Assembly (NCBI GenBank): GCA_902768125.1
Contig: CACXKA010000013.1
Span: forward strand, 62,001 to 126,000
DNA from: an uncultured Bacteroidales bacterium
GTDB lineage: Bacteria > Bacteroidota > Bacteroidia > Bacteroidales > Bacteroidaceae
DNA: 64,000 nucleotides
Direction of reading: 5' to 3'
A program made the translations under genes and the position numbers. The notes under the pieces are model-generated. The model was not told where the DNA came from. It saw only the letters and a list, made by a program, of their open reading frames with translations, and made no database searches. Positions 33,134-43,193 of this stretch are shown here, piece after piece; position 1 is the first letter of the stretch, and each line of letters opens with the position of its first letter.

Positions 33134-34216
33134 ATGAATCTAATTAGAAATTATATCATATTGACAATCTGTTGCTTGATGTGTTTTGTAAAAGTAAACG
33201 CTCAAGTAACGGTTGATGCTAAACTGGACTCGGCAGGCATCTATATTGGTCAGCGAATTGGGTTGACTTTGGAGGTGAGTGCCGATGCCAAATCAAACGT
33301 TGAATTGCCTGAATGGGACTCTTTGGAACAGGTGGTTCCTGGTATTGAGTTTGTTCGTGCAGAGAAAGCTGACACCAGTTTTCTGAATGATGGAAAGCGT
33401 ATGATGCTTTCCCGTCGTTACTATTTCACTTCGTTTGATTCAGCCCTCTATCTGATGCCTGTGATGGATGTGAAGGTGGACGGTAAGGACTACCAATCGA
33501 AGAAACTGGCATTGAAGGTGCTGACTTTTGAGATAGATACGATTCATGGTGACAGCATTTTCGGTATCAAAGAGGAATTGGCTCCTCCGTTTGACTGGGC
33601 TGAATGGCAAGAAGTCATTTGGTTCTTCGTTTTGGCTTTGTTGATAGGTGGTTTATTGGGCTATGTGATTTATCGTTTGAAGACTAATAAGCCGATTATC
33701 CGTCGTATCCGTAACAAGCGTCGTCAACCTCCTCACAAGGTGGCGATGGAGAAGATTGCCCAGATCAAGGAAGAGAAGATTTGGCAGAGTGAGGACTCGA
33801 AGGAGTACTACACGCAATTGACAGACACCCTGCGTAATTACATCAAGGAGCGTTATGGCTTCAATGCGATGGAGATGACTTCCTACGAGATCATCCAGAA
33901 GTTGCAAGAGGTGAATGACGAAGAGGCCATCAACGAATTGCGTGAACTCTTCCAGACGGCTGACCTTGTGAAGTTTGCGAAGTATAGCACCCTCATCAAT
34001 GAGAATGACCGCAATCTGGTTAGTGCTATTGAATATATCAATCAGACCAAGTTGGAAGAGCCTGAACAGAAACCGCAACCCGAGGTGATTGTAGTGGAGG
34101 AGAAGCGTTCGAAGATTGCCAAGTGGACGCTGATTGGCTCTATTGTGGTGGCAAGTCTGGTATTGCTGGGTGTGTTGATATTTGTTGGATATAGAATTTA
34201 TATGTTGACGTTATAA
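33134..34216 (+). CDS. BatD-like membrane protein
   Basis: A 360-residue protein with signal peptide (ends VNAQ), a periplasmic beta-rich domain (~25-150) resembling the oxygen-tolerance BatD fold, a transmembrane helix (~158-178), a cytoplasmic helical domain with KEYYTQLTDTLRNYIKERYG, and a final transmembrane helix (~335-357). It is smaller than BatD at 37028 and lies between DUF58 and BatA. Role unknown beyond the operon's. Confidence 0.75.
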   Translation: MNLIRNYIILTICCLMCFVKVNAQVTVDAKLDSAGIYIGQRIGLTLEVSADAKSNVELPEWDSLEQVVPGIEFVRAEKADTSFLNDGKRMMLSRRYYFTSFDSALYLMPVMDVKVDGKDYQSKKLALKVLTFEIDTIHGDSIFGIKEELAPPFDWAEWQEVIWFFVLALLIGGLLGYVIYRLKTNKPIIRRIRNKRRQPPHKVAMEKIAQIKEEKIWQSEDSKEYYTQLTDTLRNYIKERYGFNAMEMTSYEIIQKLQEVNDEEAINELRELFQTADLVKFAKYSTLINENDRNLVSAIEYINQTKLEEPEQKPQPEVIVVEEKRSKIAKWTLIGSIVVASLVLLGVLIFVGYRIYMLTL

Positions 34217-34217
34217 G

Positions 34218-35207
34218 ATGGAATTTAAGAATCCTTTATTCTTCCTGTTGCTGCTGGTGCTCTTGCCCTACATCGTGTGGTATGTGATGCGGTTTAAGCA
34301 GAGCCTGCCATCGCTGAAGGTGCCTGATACGACCAAGTATGTGAAGGCGCCTAAGACATTCCGTCTATACCTAATGCACTTGCCCTTCCTGTTGCGCATC
34401 ATCTTGATTTCCTTGGTGGTGTGCATCTTGGCACGTCCGCAAAGCAAGCACTCATGGAGCGACACCGATGTGGAGGGTATTGATATCATGCTGGCTGTCG
34501 ATGTATCCACGTCCATGCTGGCACAAGACTTCAAGCCCAATCGTGTGGAAGCCTTGAAGGAGATTGCACAGAAGTTTATTGAGAAGCGTCCGAATGACAA
34601 TATGGGTCTGACGATGTTTGCAGGAGAAGCATACACGCAATGCCCGTTGACTACTGACCATACGGTGTTGATGAATCTGTATAACAGCGTGGACTGCAAT
34701 ATGGCAGCGCGTGGTATTATTGATGATGGAACAGCCATTGGTGATGGTATCATGAATGCCATCCTCCGACTGAAGGAGAGTCAGGCAAAGTCGAAGGTGA
34801 TTATCCTCTTGACGGACGGTGTGAACAACTCTGGTAACATCTCTCCGCAGACAGCAGCTGAGATCGCCAAGAAGTATGGCATCCGTATTTATACGATTGG
34901 TATTGGTCGCAATGGTATGGCTCCTTATCCGCTGCCAACAGGTGGAACAGCCATGCTTCCAGTTGAGATTGATGAACAGACGATGACCAAGATATCCACA
35001 GAGACGGGAGGACAGTACTTCCGTGCCCAGAAGAACGCTGAACTGGATGCCATCTATCAGGACATCGACAAGATGGAACGTACCAAGTTCAATGTCAAGC
35101 AGTTCAGCCGTCGTGGAGAATTGTATCAGCCTTTCGCTCTTGCAGCCTTGGTTATCTTGTTGTTGGAGATTTTCTTGAGAACTGTGGTGTTGAAGAGATT
35201 GCCCTAA
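34218..35207 (+). CDS. batA: VWA protein BatA
   Basis: A 329-residue inner-membrane protein: two N-terminal helices, a VWA domain with MIDAS DVSTS in LAVDVSTSMLAQDFKPNR, TMFAGEA and LTDGVNN, then a C-terminal helix. In Bacteroides fragilis BatA is part of an aerotolerance complex. It starts one base after the BatD-like stop and is paralogous to BatB. Confidence 0.92.
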   Translation: MEFKNPLFFLLLLVLLPYIVWYVMRFKQSLPSLKVPDTTKYVKAPKTFRLYLMHLPFLLRIILISLVVCILARPQSKHSWSDTDVEGIDIMLAVDVSTSMLAQDFKPNRVEALKEIAQKFIEKRPNDNMGLTMFAGEAYTQCPLTTDHTVLMNLYNSVDCNMAARGIIDDGTAIGDGIMNAILRLKESQAKSKVIILLTDGVNNSGNISPQTAAEIAKKYGIRIYTIGIGRNGMAPYPLPTGGTAMLPVEIDEQTMTKISTETGGQYFRAQKNAELDAIYQDIDKMERTKFNVKQFSRRGELYQPFALAALVILLLEIFLRTVVLKRLP

Positions 35208-35219
35208 ATTGAGAAGCTT

Positions 35220-36242
35220 ATGTTTAGATTTGCAAGTCCAATATACTTATACCTGTTGATTCTCATTCCTGTCTTTACCGCCGTGTATGTGTTGGTGCAG
35301 TACAGGATGAAGAAGCAAATCAAGGTGTTTGGTGATCCAGAACTGATGCGTAGCCTCATGCCCGATGTGTCACCCCTTCGCCGTCATGTCAAGTTTGCCT
35401 TGATGATGCTGGCGGTGGGATTGCTGGCTGTGGTGTTGGCTCGTCCTCAGTATGGCACAAGAAACGAAGAGGTGAAGCGTTCTGGTATAGAAGTGGCGAT
35501 TGCTGTCGATGTGTCTAACTCGATGCTGTGTCAGGATGTGAGTCCCAGCCGATTGGACAAGTCGAAGATGATTGTCAGTAAGCTCATTGAACAGTTCGAC
35601 GAAGACAAGGTGGGTTTGGTGGCATTTGCAGGAAGTGCCATCACGCTGCTGCCTATGACCAGCGACTATGTTTCTGCCAAGATGTTCCTCGACCAGTTGA
35701 ATCCTGCCACCATTTCTATTCAAGGTACCAATGTGGCTGAGGCAATCACTCGTGCCACAGCAGGTTTCTCCAAAAAGGAAAATGTGAATGTGGGACGTGC
35801 ACTCATTCTGATCACTGATGCAGAAGACAATGAGGAGGGTGCCATCGAAGCTGCTAAGGAGGCAAGAAAAGAGGGAATCCAAATCTTTGTCCTATCGGTG
35901 GGAACAGAGCAGGGTGGTCCGATTCCTATGGAGGATGGGACATATAAGCGAGATCTTTCTGGCAATGTGGTGACGACCAAACTGAATGAACAGATAGGTA
36001 AAAACATCGCACAGGCTGGTGGCGGCATGTATGTGCATGTGGATCAGACCAACCTGGCGCAGTCGCTTCTGGAGAAGGAGATAGAGAAGATGCAGAAGGA
36101 AGATATCTCGCAGTCGATGTACTCCGAATATGACGAGCAGTTTGTGGCTGTGGCATTACTGCTGTTCTTTGTCCTGTTGGCAGAACTCTGCATCATGGAG
36201 CGCAAGAACCATTGGCTCCAGAAGTTCAAACTCTTTAGTTAA
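35220..36242 (+). CDS. batB: VWA protein BatB
   Basis: A 340-residue paralogue of BatA: N-terminal helices, VWA domain with MIDAS DVSNS in AVDVSNSMLCQDVSPSRLD, ITDAEDNEEG loop, C-terminal helix. It lies 12 bp after batA. BatA and BatB are thought to form one complex. Confidence 0.92.
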   Translation: MFRFASPIYLYLLILIPVFTAVYVLVQYRMKKQIKVFGDPELMRSLMPDVSPLRRHVKFALMMLAVGLLAVVLARPQYGTRNEEVKRSGIEVAIAVDVSNSMLCQDVSPSRLDKSKMIVSKLIEQFDEDKVGLVAFAGSAITLLPMTSDYVSAKMFLDQLNPATISIQGTNVAEAITRATAGFSKKENVNVGRALILITDAEDNEEGAIEAAKEARKEGIQIFVLSVGTEQGGPIPMEDGTYKRDLSGNVVTTKLNEQIGKNIAQAGGGMYVHVDQTNLAQSLLEKEIEKMQKEDISQSMYSEYDEQFVAVALLLFFVLLAELCIMERKNHWLQKFKLFS

Positions 36243-36263
36243 CATGAAAGCGTACAAGGGAAG

Positions 36264-37025
36264 ATGAGAAGATATATCTTTAGCATGTTATTGATGATGG
36301 TTGTCTTGCCGATGATGGCTCAGAGTGCCCGTGACTTTATCCGTATGGGCAACAAGGCTTATCGTGAGAAGCAATACGACAAGGCTGAGACGATGTATTT
36401 GAAGTCAATTGCCAAAGGTCCTTCGTTTGAGGCCTACTACAACTTGGGCAATGCCTATGTGATGCAGATGAAGGACTCAACAGCATTTGAGAACTACAAG
36501 AAGGCGGATTCCATAGGCACCAACGACCCAATGCGCAAGGCACGCAATTTCCACAATATGGGCAATATCTGGTATGCACAAGGTATGGCTGCCTCACGTC
36601 AGCAGGGAGGCAATGCTGTGGCTGCTTTCCAGAATGCCATTAACTACTACAAGAGTTCCTTGCGTTGCAATCCTGAGGATGATGAAACCCGTTACAATCT
36701 GGCGATGGCGCAACACCAGTTGAAGAAGAATCAAGACCAACAGCAGAATGGTGGTGGTGGCAATGATGACAAGAACAAGGACAAGCAAGACCAAGACAAG
36801 CAGCAACAGCAGAAGCAGGATCAGCAAAAGCAAGACCAGCAGAAGAAGGATGAGGAGAAGCAGCAACAACAGCAACAACCTCAGCCTGCACAAAAGAAAG
36901 ATGATATGAGTGACCAGGTTGCCGAGCAATTGCTCAACTCTGCCCAGCAGGATGAGAAGGGTGTGCAACAGAAGGTCAACAAGAATCAGAATAATAAACG
37001 TCGTAGTTTAGAGAAAGATTGGTAA
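36264..37025 (+). CDS. batC: TPR protein BatC
   Basis: A 253-residue exported protein with signal peptide (MMAQ), tetratricopeptide repeats across ~25-150, and a low-complexity Gln/Lys/Asp tail (~155-210) before a conserved end SDQVAEQLLNSAQQDEKGVQ. It probably scaffolds other Bat proteins in the periplasm. The next gene's ATG is 3 bases after its stop. Confidence 0.88.
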   Translation: MRRYIFSMLLMMVVLPMMAQSARDFIRMGNKAYREKQYDKAETMYLKSIAKGPSFEAYYNLGNAYVMQMKDSTAFENYKKADSIGTNDPMRKARNFHNMGNIWYAQGMAASRQQGGNAVAAFQNAINYYKSSLRCNPEDDETRYNLAMAQHQLKKNQDQQQNGGGGNDDKNKDKQDQDKQQQQKQDQQKQDQQKKDEEKQQQQQQPQPAQKKDDMSDQVAEQLLNSAQQDEKGVQQKVNKNQNNKRRSLEKDW

Positions 37026-37027
37026 AG

Positions 37028-38887
37028 ATGAAACGGCTATTACATCTATTGATATGTGTGTGCATCTCCGTCAGCGTTTTGGCTGATGAAGTATCTTTTC
37101 GTGTGTCTGCCCCCTCATCGGTGGAAGCAGGAGGAAAGTTCAGGGTGCAGTTCACGGTCAACACGCAGAATGTGTCAGGTTTCAGCGCACCTGACTTCAG
37201 AGGCTTTGAGGTCATCTATGGTCCTGCGACCTCATCGCAGAGCAGTTTCCAGATGATCAATGGACGCACCTCGCAGAGCAGCAGCATTATCTATACCTAT
37301 GTTCTTCTGGCTGAGAATCCAGGTACCTTCACCATCGGAAGTGCCAGTGTGCATGTGGATGGGAAAGTGGTCAAGTCTAAGCCTGTGCAGGTGAGAGTGT
37401 TGGCTGGAGGTGCTGGTGGTGCTGCCAATGGTGGTGCATCCTATGGTGGAGGGCAGGGTAACAGTTCTTCTGCCAATGGACGTCCATCCGCTGCTCCTTC
37501 CGCATCGCCTTCTGCTAATATTTCAGGCAAAGACCTCTTTATGACAGCAACAGCTTCTCGCACCAATGTGCATGAACAGGAGGCTATTTTGCTGACCTAT
37601 AAGATTTACACGTTGGTGGACTTGACACAGTTGGATGGTAAACTTCCCACATTGGATGGTTTCCAGATTCAGGAGATACCTCTTCCTCGCACCAAGGAGT
37701 TCTCGATTGAGCAATATAATGGTAAGAACTATCGGAGTGTGGTATGGAGTCAGTATCTGTTGTTCCCTCAGAAGTCGGGTAAGTTGACCATTCCTGCCAT
37801 TACCTACGAAGGTGTGGTCATCACCCGTAATCGCAACCTTGATCCCATCGAGGCTTTCTTCAACGGACAAAGTGGCTATACAGAGGTGAAACGTAAAATC
37901 ACCACGCCAACCCTAACCATCAATGTGTCTCCATTGCCCAACAAACCAGAAGGTTTCTCAGGAGCTGTGGGCAAATTCTCCCTTGCTTCCAGCATCAGCA
38001 CGAAGGAGGTGGATGCCAACGAAGCTGTGACCTTGAAGATTAGCGTGAAGGGTAGTGGTAACATGAAGTTGATTGCCACGCCAGAGGTGCCGTTCCCCAA
38101 GGACTTCGAGACCTATGATGCCAAGGTGAACGATAATTTCCAACTGACTCGTTCAGGCTTGGTCGGCACCAAGGACTTTGAGTATTTGTTTGTTCCCCGT
38201 CATGCAGGCACCTATGAGATTCCTGCTGCGAACTTCATTTATTTCGATACAGAATCTCGTTCCTACAAGACCCTCAAGACGGAAGCCTATACCTTGAAAG
38301 TGAACAAGGGCAAGGGTGGGGCAGGTCAGAGTGTGTCCAACTATAGCGGTCAGCAGCAGGATGTGCAACAGCTGAATCAAGATATCCGTTTCATCAAGAA
38401 AGGGGATGTGGAGTTGCATCAGCCAGACGACACCTTCTTTGGCACGTGGAAATATTGGATGGCATACGGCTTGCCTTTGGTGCTGTTTGTCTTGTTGCTG
38501 GTATTGGGACGCAAGCAGATGAAAGCCAATGCCAACGTGGCTCAGTCTCGTGGTAAGAAGGCCAACAAGGTGGCACTCCGACGAATGAAGACCGCCAAGA
38601 AGTTGTTGGATAATCACGATACAGGCAAGTTCTACGACGAGGTGCTTCGTGCCCTCTGGGGTTATGTGGGTGACAAGTTCAATATGTCGCAAGAGTCGTT
38701 GAATAAGGAGAACATCGAACAGTCGTTGACTTCTCGTCAAGTGCCTGAAGAGCAGATACAGCAATTCATGAAGGTGCTGAACGATTGTGAGTTTGCCCGC
38801 TATGCACCAGGCGATGTGAACGAGAACATGGGAAACGTGTATAATAGCGCTATCAGTGCTATCAGTAAAATGGAGGACAACCTATGA
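37028..38887 (+). CDS. batD: oxygen-tolerance protein BatD
   Basis: A 619-residue protein with signal peptide (VLA), several periplasmic beta domains (~20-430) interrupted by a Gly/Ser/Ala linker (~125-160), one transmembrane helix (~475-495, WMAYGLPLVLFVLLLVLG), and a cytoplasmic C-terminal domain. I use ATG 37028; the in-frame TTG at 37019 overlaps batC without advantage. It overlaps batE by ATGA. Confidence 0.9.
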   Translation: MKRLLHLLICVCISVSVLADEVSFRVSAPSSVEAGGKFRVQFTVNTQNVSGFSAPDFRGFEVIYGPATSSQSSFQMINGRTSQSSSIIYTYVLLAENPGTFTIGSASVHVDGKVVKSKPVQVRVLAGGAGGAANGGASYGGGQGNSSSANGRPSAAPSASPSANISGKDLFMTATASRTNVHEQEAILLTYKIYTLVDLTQLDGKLPTLDGFQIQEIPLPRTKEFSIEQYNGKNYRSVVWSQYLLFPQKSGKLTIPAITYEGVVITRNRNLDPIEAFFNGQSGYTEVKRKITTPTLTINVSPLPNKPEGFSGAVGKFSLASSISTKEVDANEAVTLKISVKGSGNMKLIATPEVPFPKDFETYDAKVNDNFQLTRSGLVGTKDFEYLFVPRHAGTYEIPAANFIYFDTESRSYKTLKTEAYTLKVNKGKGGAGQSVSNYSGQQQDVQQLNQDIRFIKKGDVELHQPDDTFFGTWKYWMAYGLPLVLFVLLLVLGRKQMKANANVAQSRGKKANKVALRRMKTAKKLLDNHDTGKFYDEVLRALWGYVGDKFNMSQESLNKENIEQSLTSRQVPEEQIQQFMKVLNDCEFARYAPGDVNENMGNVYNSAISAISKMEDNL

Positions 38888-39636
38888 GAAAGATACTGTC
38901 ATTATCATTGATCCTTTTTCATTTATCATTGAGCATGGCGTTTGCTGTGACCAAAGCTGATGCTGATGCCCTTTACGAGAAGGAGCAGTATCGCGATGCG
39001 GCGGAGGCTTACGAGACGTTGATGAAGCAGGGTGGTGTGGCATCCGAAGTCTATTACAACCTCGGCAACTGCTACTACAAGTTAGACGAGATTCCTTTGG
39101 CGGTCCTTAACTACGAACGTGCTTTCCTGTTGGATCCAGGCGATGCCGACATCCGTGCCAACCTTGCTTTGGCACGTGGAAAGACCATTGACAAGGTGGT
39201 GCCTCCTTCTGAGATGTTTTTCGTCACTTGGTGGCGCGACTTGACCAACTGTATGAGCATCAATGCTTGGACGATTCTTGGTGTTTCGGCATTTATCCTG
39301 ATGCTTTTAGGTGTGTTGGTGTATATCTTCATGTCTCAGTTGACAGTGCGCAAGATAGGAGTGTATGGGGCAATGGTCATGCTGATGATTGTGATTATTG
39401 CGAACTTGGCAGCTGTTTCCCAATATGCCGATTTGTCCCATCGCAATACAGCCATCATCATGGCTCCAGCCGTGACGGTGAAGAGTTCACCCAGTGAAAC
39501 CAGCACCGACCTGTTCCTCATCCATGAAGGTTCCAAGGTGGAGATTCTGGATGCTTCGATGCAGGATTGGATGGAAGTGAAATTTGAGGAGGGCAAACAA
39601 GGTTGGGTGCCAGTCAATACCCTCGAAGTGATTTAA
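38884..39636 (+). CDS. batE: TPR and SH3-domain protein BatE
   Basis: A 250-residue protein: signal peptide, TPR repeats (~25-95, YYNLGNCYYKLDEIPLAVLN), two transmembrane helices (~125-175), and a C-terminal SH3-like domain (~195-250, GSKVEILDASMQDWMEVKF). The start overlaps the batD stop. It closes the bat operon proper. Confidence 0.88.
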   Translation: MRKILSLSLILFHLSLSMAFAVTKADADALYEKEQYRDAAEAYETLMKQGGVASEVYYNLGNCYYKLDEIPLAVLNYERAFLLDPGDADIRANLALARGKTIDKVVPPSEMFFVTWWRDLTNCMSINAWTILGVSAFILMLLGVLVYIFMSQLTVRKIGVYGAMVMLMIVIIANLAAVSQYADLSHRNTAIIMAPAVTVKSSPSETSTDLFLIHEGSKVEILDASMQDWMEVKFEEGKQGWVPVNTLEVI

Positions 39637-39673
39637 CTCAGTCTTTAGACTTTAGTCCTCAGACCTCAACGAT

Positions 39674-40363
39674 ATGAACGAAATCAACGAACTTGATCAT
39701 CAACTCACGCTTGCCATCAATGGCAGCGACAGCCTCTTCTGGGACAACGTGATGTACACCGTCACCAATACGTTCTCATGGACCTTGGTGATCATTGCGT
39801 TGCTCATCATCATTTTCAAGAACAACACTTGGAAAGAGGCGGTGATGGTCTATGTCACCATTGCTTTGCTCATCTTTGTGGCAGACCGCATCTGCTCAGG
39901 ATGGGTCAAGCCGATGGTGGAACGTTGGCGACCCACCCAAGACCCTCAGCTGATGTATTTGGTGGATGTGGTGCGCAACTATCGTGGAGGACGTTTTGGC
40001 TTCTTCTCAGGTCATGCCTGCAATACGATGTGTGTGGCGATGTTCCTTTCCTGGTTGTTCCGTAGCACCAAGGTCACCATCACCCTTTTCTTTTGGTCGC
40101 TCACCACCACCTTCACACGCCTCTATTTGGGAGTGCATTATCTGGGTGATGTCTGTGTGGGCTTCCTCATTGGTGCCATTCTTGGCTTCTTGTTCTATTG
40201 GCTGATGGAGCGTTTTGTGCATCCGTACGTTGGCAAGAAGAGGTATATTTCTGAGCAGTTCACTTCTTCGGGCTATCTGCAGAACGACATGGACACCTTC
40301 ATGACCATCATCTTCTTCAATTACATTGGTGTCGTTATCTTTGCCCTGACTTTAGGTATTTGA
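39674..40363 (+). CDS. PAP2-family membrane phosphatase
   Basis: A 229-residue multi-helix membrane phosphatase. The three motifs are present: KPMVERWRP (K-x6-RP), FSGHACN and TRLYLGVHYLGD. Members dephosphorylate undecaprenyl pyrophosphate or lipid A and phosphatidyl phosphates; which applies here is unknown. It lies 37 bp after batE and may be read from the bat operon. Confidence 0.9.
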   Translation: MNEINELDHQLTLAINGSDSLFWDNVMYTVTNTFSWTLVIIALLIIIFKNNTWKEAVMVYVTIALLIFVADRICSGWVKPMVERWRPTQDPQLMYLVDVVRNYRGGRFGFFSGHACNTMCVAMFLSWLFRSTKVTITLFFWSLTTTFTRLYLGVHYLGDVCVGFLIGAILGFLFYWLMERFVHPYVGKKRYISEQFTSSGYLQNDMDTFMTIIFFNYIGVVIFALTLGI

Positions 40364-40419
40364 TGGCAATCCCTCTTTGTTCCATACAATAATTGCCCCT
40401 TGTTTTCGTTTTATGTAGT

Positions 40420-42513
40420 ATGGAACGGAAGATTCTCCACACATTGGTCTATATACTGGCTTTGGTGTTGGTGGCGTGTAGCAACGAAGGCGTAGCGTTC
40501 AAGAAAGCAGAGCAGAGCTATGCGATAGGTGAATACTATGCTGCAAGCATCAACTACAAGAAGTCGTACTCTCGCTGTGCGCCGAAGGAAAAGGCGAAGC
40601 GGGCAGTGCGTGCTTTCATGATGGGAGAATGTTACCGTCATATTGGTTACACGCAAAAGGCGATGGCGGCTTACACGAATGCCATCCGATATAATGTTGA
40701 AGACAGCACGGTGTACCTGCATCTGGCACGTCAGCAGTTGAAGGCTGGTCAGTATAAGCAGGCAGCGCAGAACTTCCATCAATATCTGGAATTTGACCCA
40801 GGGAACGAACTGGCACGTAGCGGTTTGTTGTCGTGTGAACTGGGACCGCAATGGAAGGCAAAGCCCAATCAGTATAAGGTGAAGAAAGAGACGGTATTCA
40901 ATTCACGCCGTTCCGATTACAGTCCTTTGCTGGTGGGCGACGATGCCGACCAATTGGTGCTTTCCTCCACTCGTAAAGAGGCACAAGGCGATGACATTTC
41001 AGGTGTGACGGGTTTGAAGTTCGGCGACCTTTTCTTCTCTCGCAAGAACGAACAAGGCAAATGGCAACCTGTGAATGTGATTGAGGGTGAGGTGAACACG
41101 GAGTATGATGAAGGTGCGCCTTGTCTCAGTCCTGATGGCAAGACGATGTACTTCACCCGTTGTTCCAGCGACCCCGACTATCCTCGCTATGCAGAGATTT
41201 GGCAGTCACAACGTAGCGATGCCTCATGGAGCAAACCTTCTAAGTGCCAGATTTCTCGCGACACCCTTTCTTCTTTTGCCCATCCTGCGGTGAGTCCCGA
41301 TGGACAGTGGCTCTATTTCGTCAGCGATGCAGAGGGTGGTGAAGGAGGTCTTGACATCTGGCGTACACGCATTCTCACCAGTGGCTTTGGTGGAATGGAG
41401 AATGTGGGTCGCCCCATCAATACGGCGGGTGATGAGATGTTCCCTTCATTCCGACCGAATGGTGACCTTTACTTCTCTTCCGATGGACATCCTGGTATGG
41501 GTGGCTTGGACATCTTCATTGCCCACGAAGATTCCATTCGTGGCACCATCGTGGAGAATCAGCAATATCCGCTCAACTCTTCTGCTGACGACTTCGGAAT
41601 GACCTTCGAGGGAGTGCACAATCGTGGTTTCTATTCTTCCTCTCGCAACGACGGCAAGGGTTGGGAACACATCTTCTCTTTCGAATGTCCTGAAATCCTG
41701 CAGACGGTGACGGGTTGGGTGTATGAGAAGGATGGTTACGAACTGCCTGAGGCGTTGGTCTATATGGTGGGCAATGATGGCACCAACCTCAAACTCTCCG
41801 TGAAGGGTGACGGTTCCTTCACCCAAGTGCTGAAGCCAGGTGTGGATTATGTGCTGCTGGGCACTTGCAAGGGCTATTTGAACGTGAAGAATGAGGTTCG
41901 TGTGGAGCCAGAGGATGAGGAAGAGAGCCACGAATACACGCTCCAGTTCCCTTTGCCACCTATCAATGTGCCTGTCTTGATTGACAATATCTTCTATGAG
42001 TTTGACCGTGCCGACCTGACACCCGAATCCACAGAAGCCCTTGATCAATTGGTGGGGATGATGAACGAGAATCCCAACATCACCATCGAATTGTCTGCCC
42101 ATTGCGACTATCGAGGCAACGACGACTATAACCAACGGCTCTCCCAGCGACGTGCTGAGTCCGTCGTGCGTTATCTCATTCAGCACGGCATTGCCAAAGA
42201 CCGTCTCACCGCTGTAGGTTATGGTGAGTCGCGTCCGAAGATTGTTTCCAAGAAATTGGCGGAAACCCTTTTGGCTGGTGACCCGAAGGTGGAGGTGCAG
42301 GTGAATGACACCCTGACTGAGAACTATATCCTTCGTGTCAAGGACGAAGATAAACAAGAGGTGCTGAATGCCCTCAATCGCCGCACGGAGTTCCGTGTGC
42401 TTCGTACCACTTATGGCACGACGCTCAATGAGTACAAGCCAGAAGAAGAGGAAGGGAAGGCGGCAACCAAGCGAAAAGAAGAAGCCACCCAAGAGGATGA
42501 CTTCATATTCTAA
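40420..42513 (+). CDS. PorE-like lipoprotein (TPR, propeller, OmpA)
   Basis: A 697-residue lipoprotein (lipobox Cys20, LVLVACS) whose domain order matches PorE of the type IX secretion machinery: TPR repeats (~25-145), WD40/PD40 propeller (~160-430, DEGAPCLSPDGKTMYFTRC, SPDGQWLYFVSDAEGG), a carboxypeptidase-regulatory-like fold (~432-520), and an OmpA C-terminal domain (~530-650, IELSAHCDYRGNDDYNQRLS) that binds peptidoglycan. I start at ATG 40420. Known PorE of Porphyromonas is of similar size. No other type IX genes are in the window, so assignment rests on architecture. Confidence 0.78.
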   Translation: MERKILHTLVYILALVLVACSNEGVAFKKAEQSYAIGEYYAASINYKKSYSRCAPKEKAKRAVRAFMMGECYRHIGYTQKAMAAYTNAIRYNVEDSTVYLHLARQQLKAGQYKQAAQNFHQYLEFDPGNELARSGLLSCELGPQWKAKPNQYKVKKETVFNSRRSDYSPLLVGDDADQLVLSSTRKEAQGDDISGVTGLKFGDLFFSRKNEQGKWQPVNVIEGEVNTEYDEGAPCLSPDGKTMYFTRCSSDPDYPRYAEIWQSQRSDASWSKPSKCQISRDTLSSFAHPAVSPDGQWLYFVSDAEGGEGGLDIWRTRILTSGFGGMENVGRPINTAGDEMFPSFRPNGDLYFSSDGHPGMGGLDIFIAHEDSIRGTIVENQQYPLNSSADDFGMTFEGVHNRGFYSSSRNDGKGWEHIFSFECPEILQTVTGWVYEKDGYELPEALVYMVGNDGTNLKLSVKGDGSFTQVLKPGVDYVLLGTCKGYLNVKNEVRVEPEDEEESHEYTLQFPLPPINVPVLIDNIFYEFDRADLTPESTEALDQLVGMMNENPNITIELSAHCDYRGNDDYNQRLSQRRAESVVRYLIQHGIAKDRLTAVGYGESRPKIVSKKLAETLLAGDPKVEVQVNDTLTENYILRVKDEDKQEVLNALNRRTEFRVLRTTYGTTLNEYKPEEEEGKAATKRKEEATQEDDFIF

Positions 42514-42533
42514 ATGTTCCGATTCTACCAGTT

Positions 42534-43106
42534 CTAAGCTTCCGCTTCGAACTCTTCTCCCATAAACTGGTATTCAAACTTGTCGCTCTTGGCTGATGGG
42601 AACTGAGAGCGCTGGTCGATTTCCCGACGGCTCTTCAGATGGTCAATGATGCGGTTGTAGGCATCCATGGCACTCACAGCTCTGAGGCGCACACGGAAAG
42701 GTGTGTCCACATACTTGCACTTGCCTGTTTCAGGAATCGTGAGCACACGCTTGAAGGTCAGTCCTGCTTCCCACCAACCGATTTTCTCTTCGTTGAGGGC
42801 GTCGAGGATGCTCTTCTTGCGTTCTGCCATCGAGGAAACGCGTTCCAGTTTCTGTTCCTTCCGCATGGCTTCCTCCTCCTTGAACTGCTCCAGCGTCTCC
42901 GCTTCAGTCTTCAGGAAGAGCACATAGTTAGAATAGCTCACCTTCAGACGGAAAGGGTAGAGGTTAGATGAGTTGAGGAACGTGGTGATGCGACTGGCAG
43001 CATTGCTTTCCACTTTGATTTCTTGTATTGACTGTAGGAAGCCGAGGGCGTCTTCCACAGATTTTGCAAGGTATTCGTGGTCGAAATATCTAACGTATAA
43101 GTTCAT
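42534..43106 (-). CDS. conserved hypothetical protein
   Basis: A 190-residue soluble protein I do not recognise by family. It is charged, with a predicted helical middle (EAETLEQFKEEEAMRKEQKL) and mixed flanks; no signal peptide or membrane helix. A good -7 element lies upstream, supporting expression. It converges with the PorE-like gene (20-bp gap). Confidence 0.75.
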   Translation of the reverse strand: MNLYVRYFDHEYLAKSVEDALGFLQSIQEIKVESNAASRITTFLNSSNLYPFRLKVSYSNYVLFLKTEAETLEQFKEEEAMRKEQKLERVSSMAERKKSILDALNEEKIGWWEAGLTFKRVLTIPETGKCKYVDTPFRVRLRAVSAMDAYNRIIDHLKSRREIDQRSQFPSAKSDKFEYQFMGEEFEAEA

Positions 43107-43134
43107 TTGTGTTGTAAGCTTGGTTTTCCGACTG

Positions 43135-43142
43135 CAAAGGTA
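43135..43142 (-). promoter_or_regulatory. -7 element of the conserved hypothetical
   Basis: Minus-strand TACCTTTG, 28 bp before the ATG at 43106. Confidence 0.65.
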
Positions 43143-43193
43143 AGAAAAAATGAGGAAACGAAGAAACGTGAATACGAAAAACCTTTCATTTTT

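Noticed and set aside
36594-36968. Leucine-rich minus-strand frame resembling membrane helices
   Set aside because: Produced by the Gln/Lys-rich (CAG/AAG) tail of BatC read antisense.
41446-42492. Long open frame (348 residues) on the minus strand
   Set aside because: It is antisense to the PorE-like gene, has no start signal, and its translation is low-quality (His/Arg/Ile-rich). The plus-strand protein has recognisable domains throughout.
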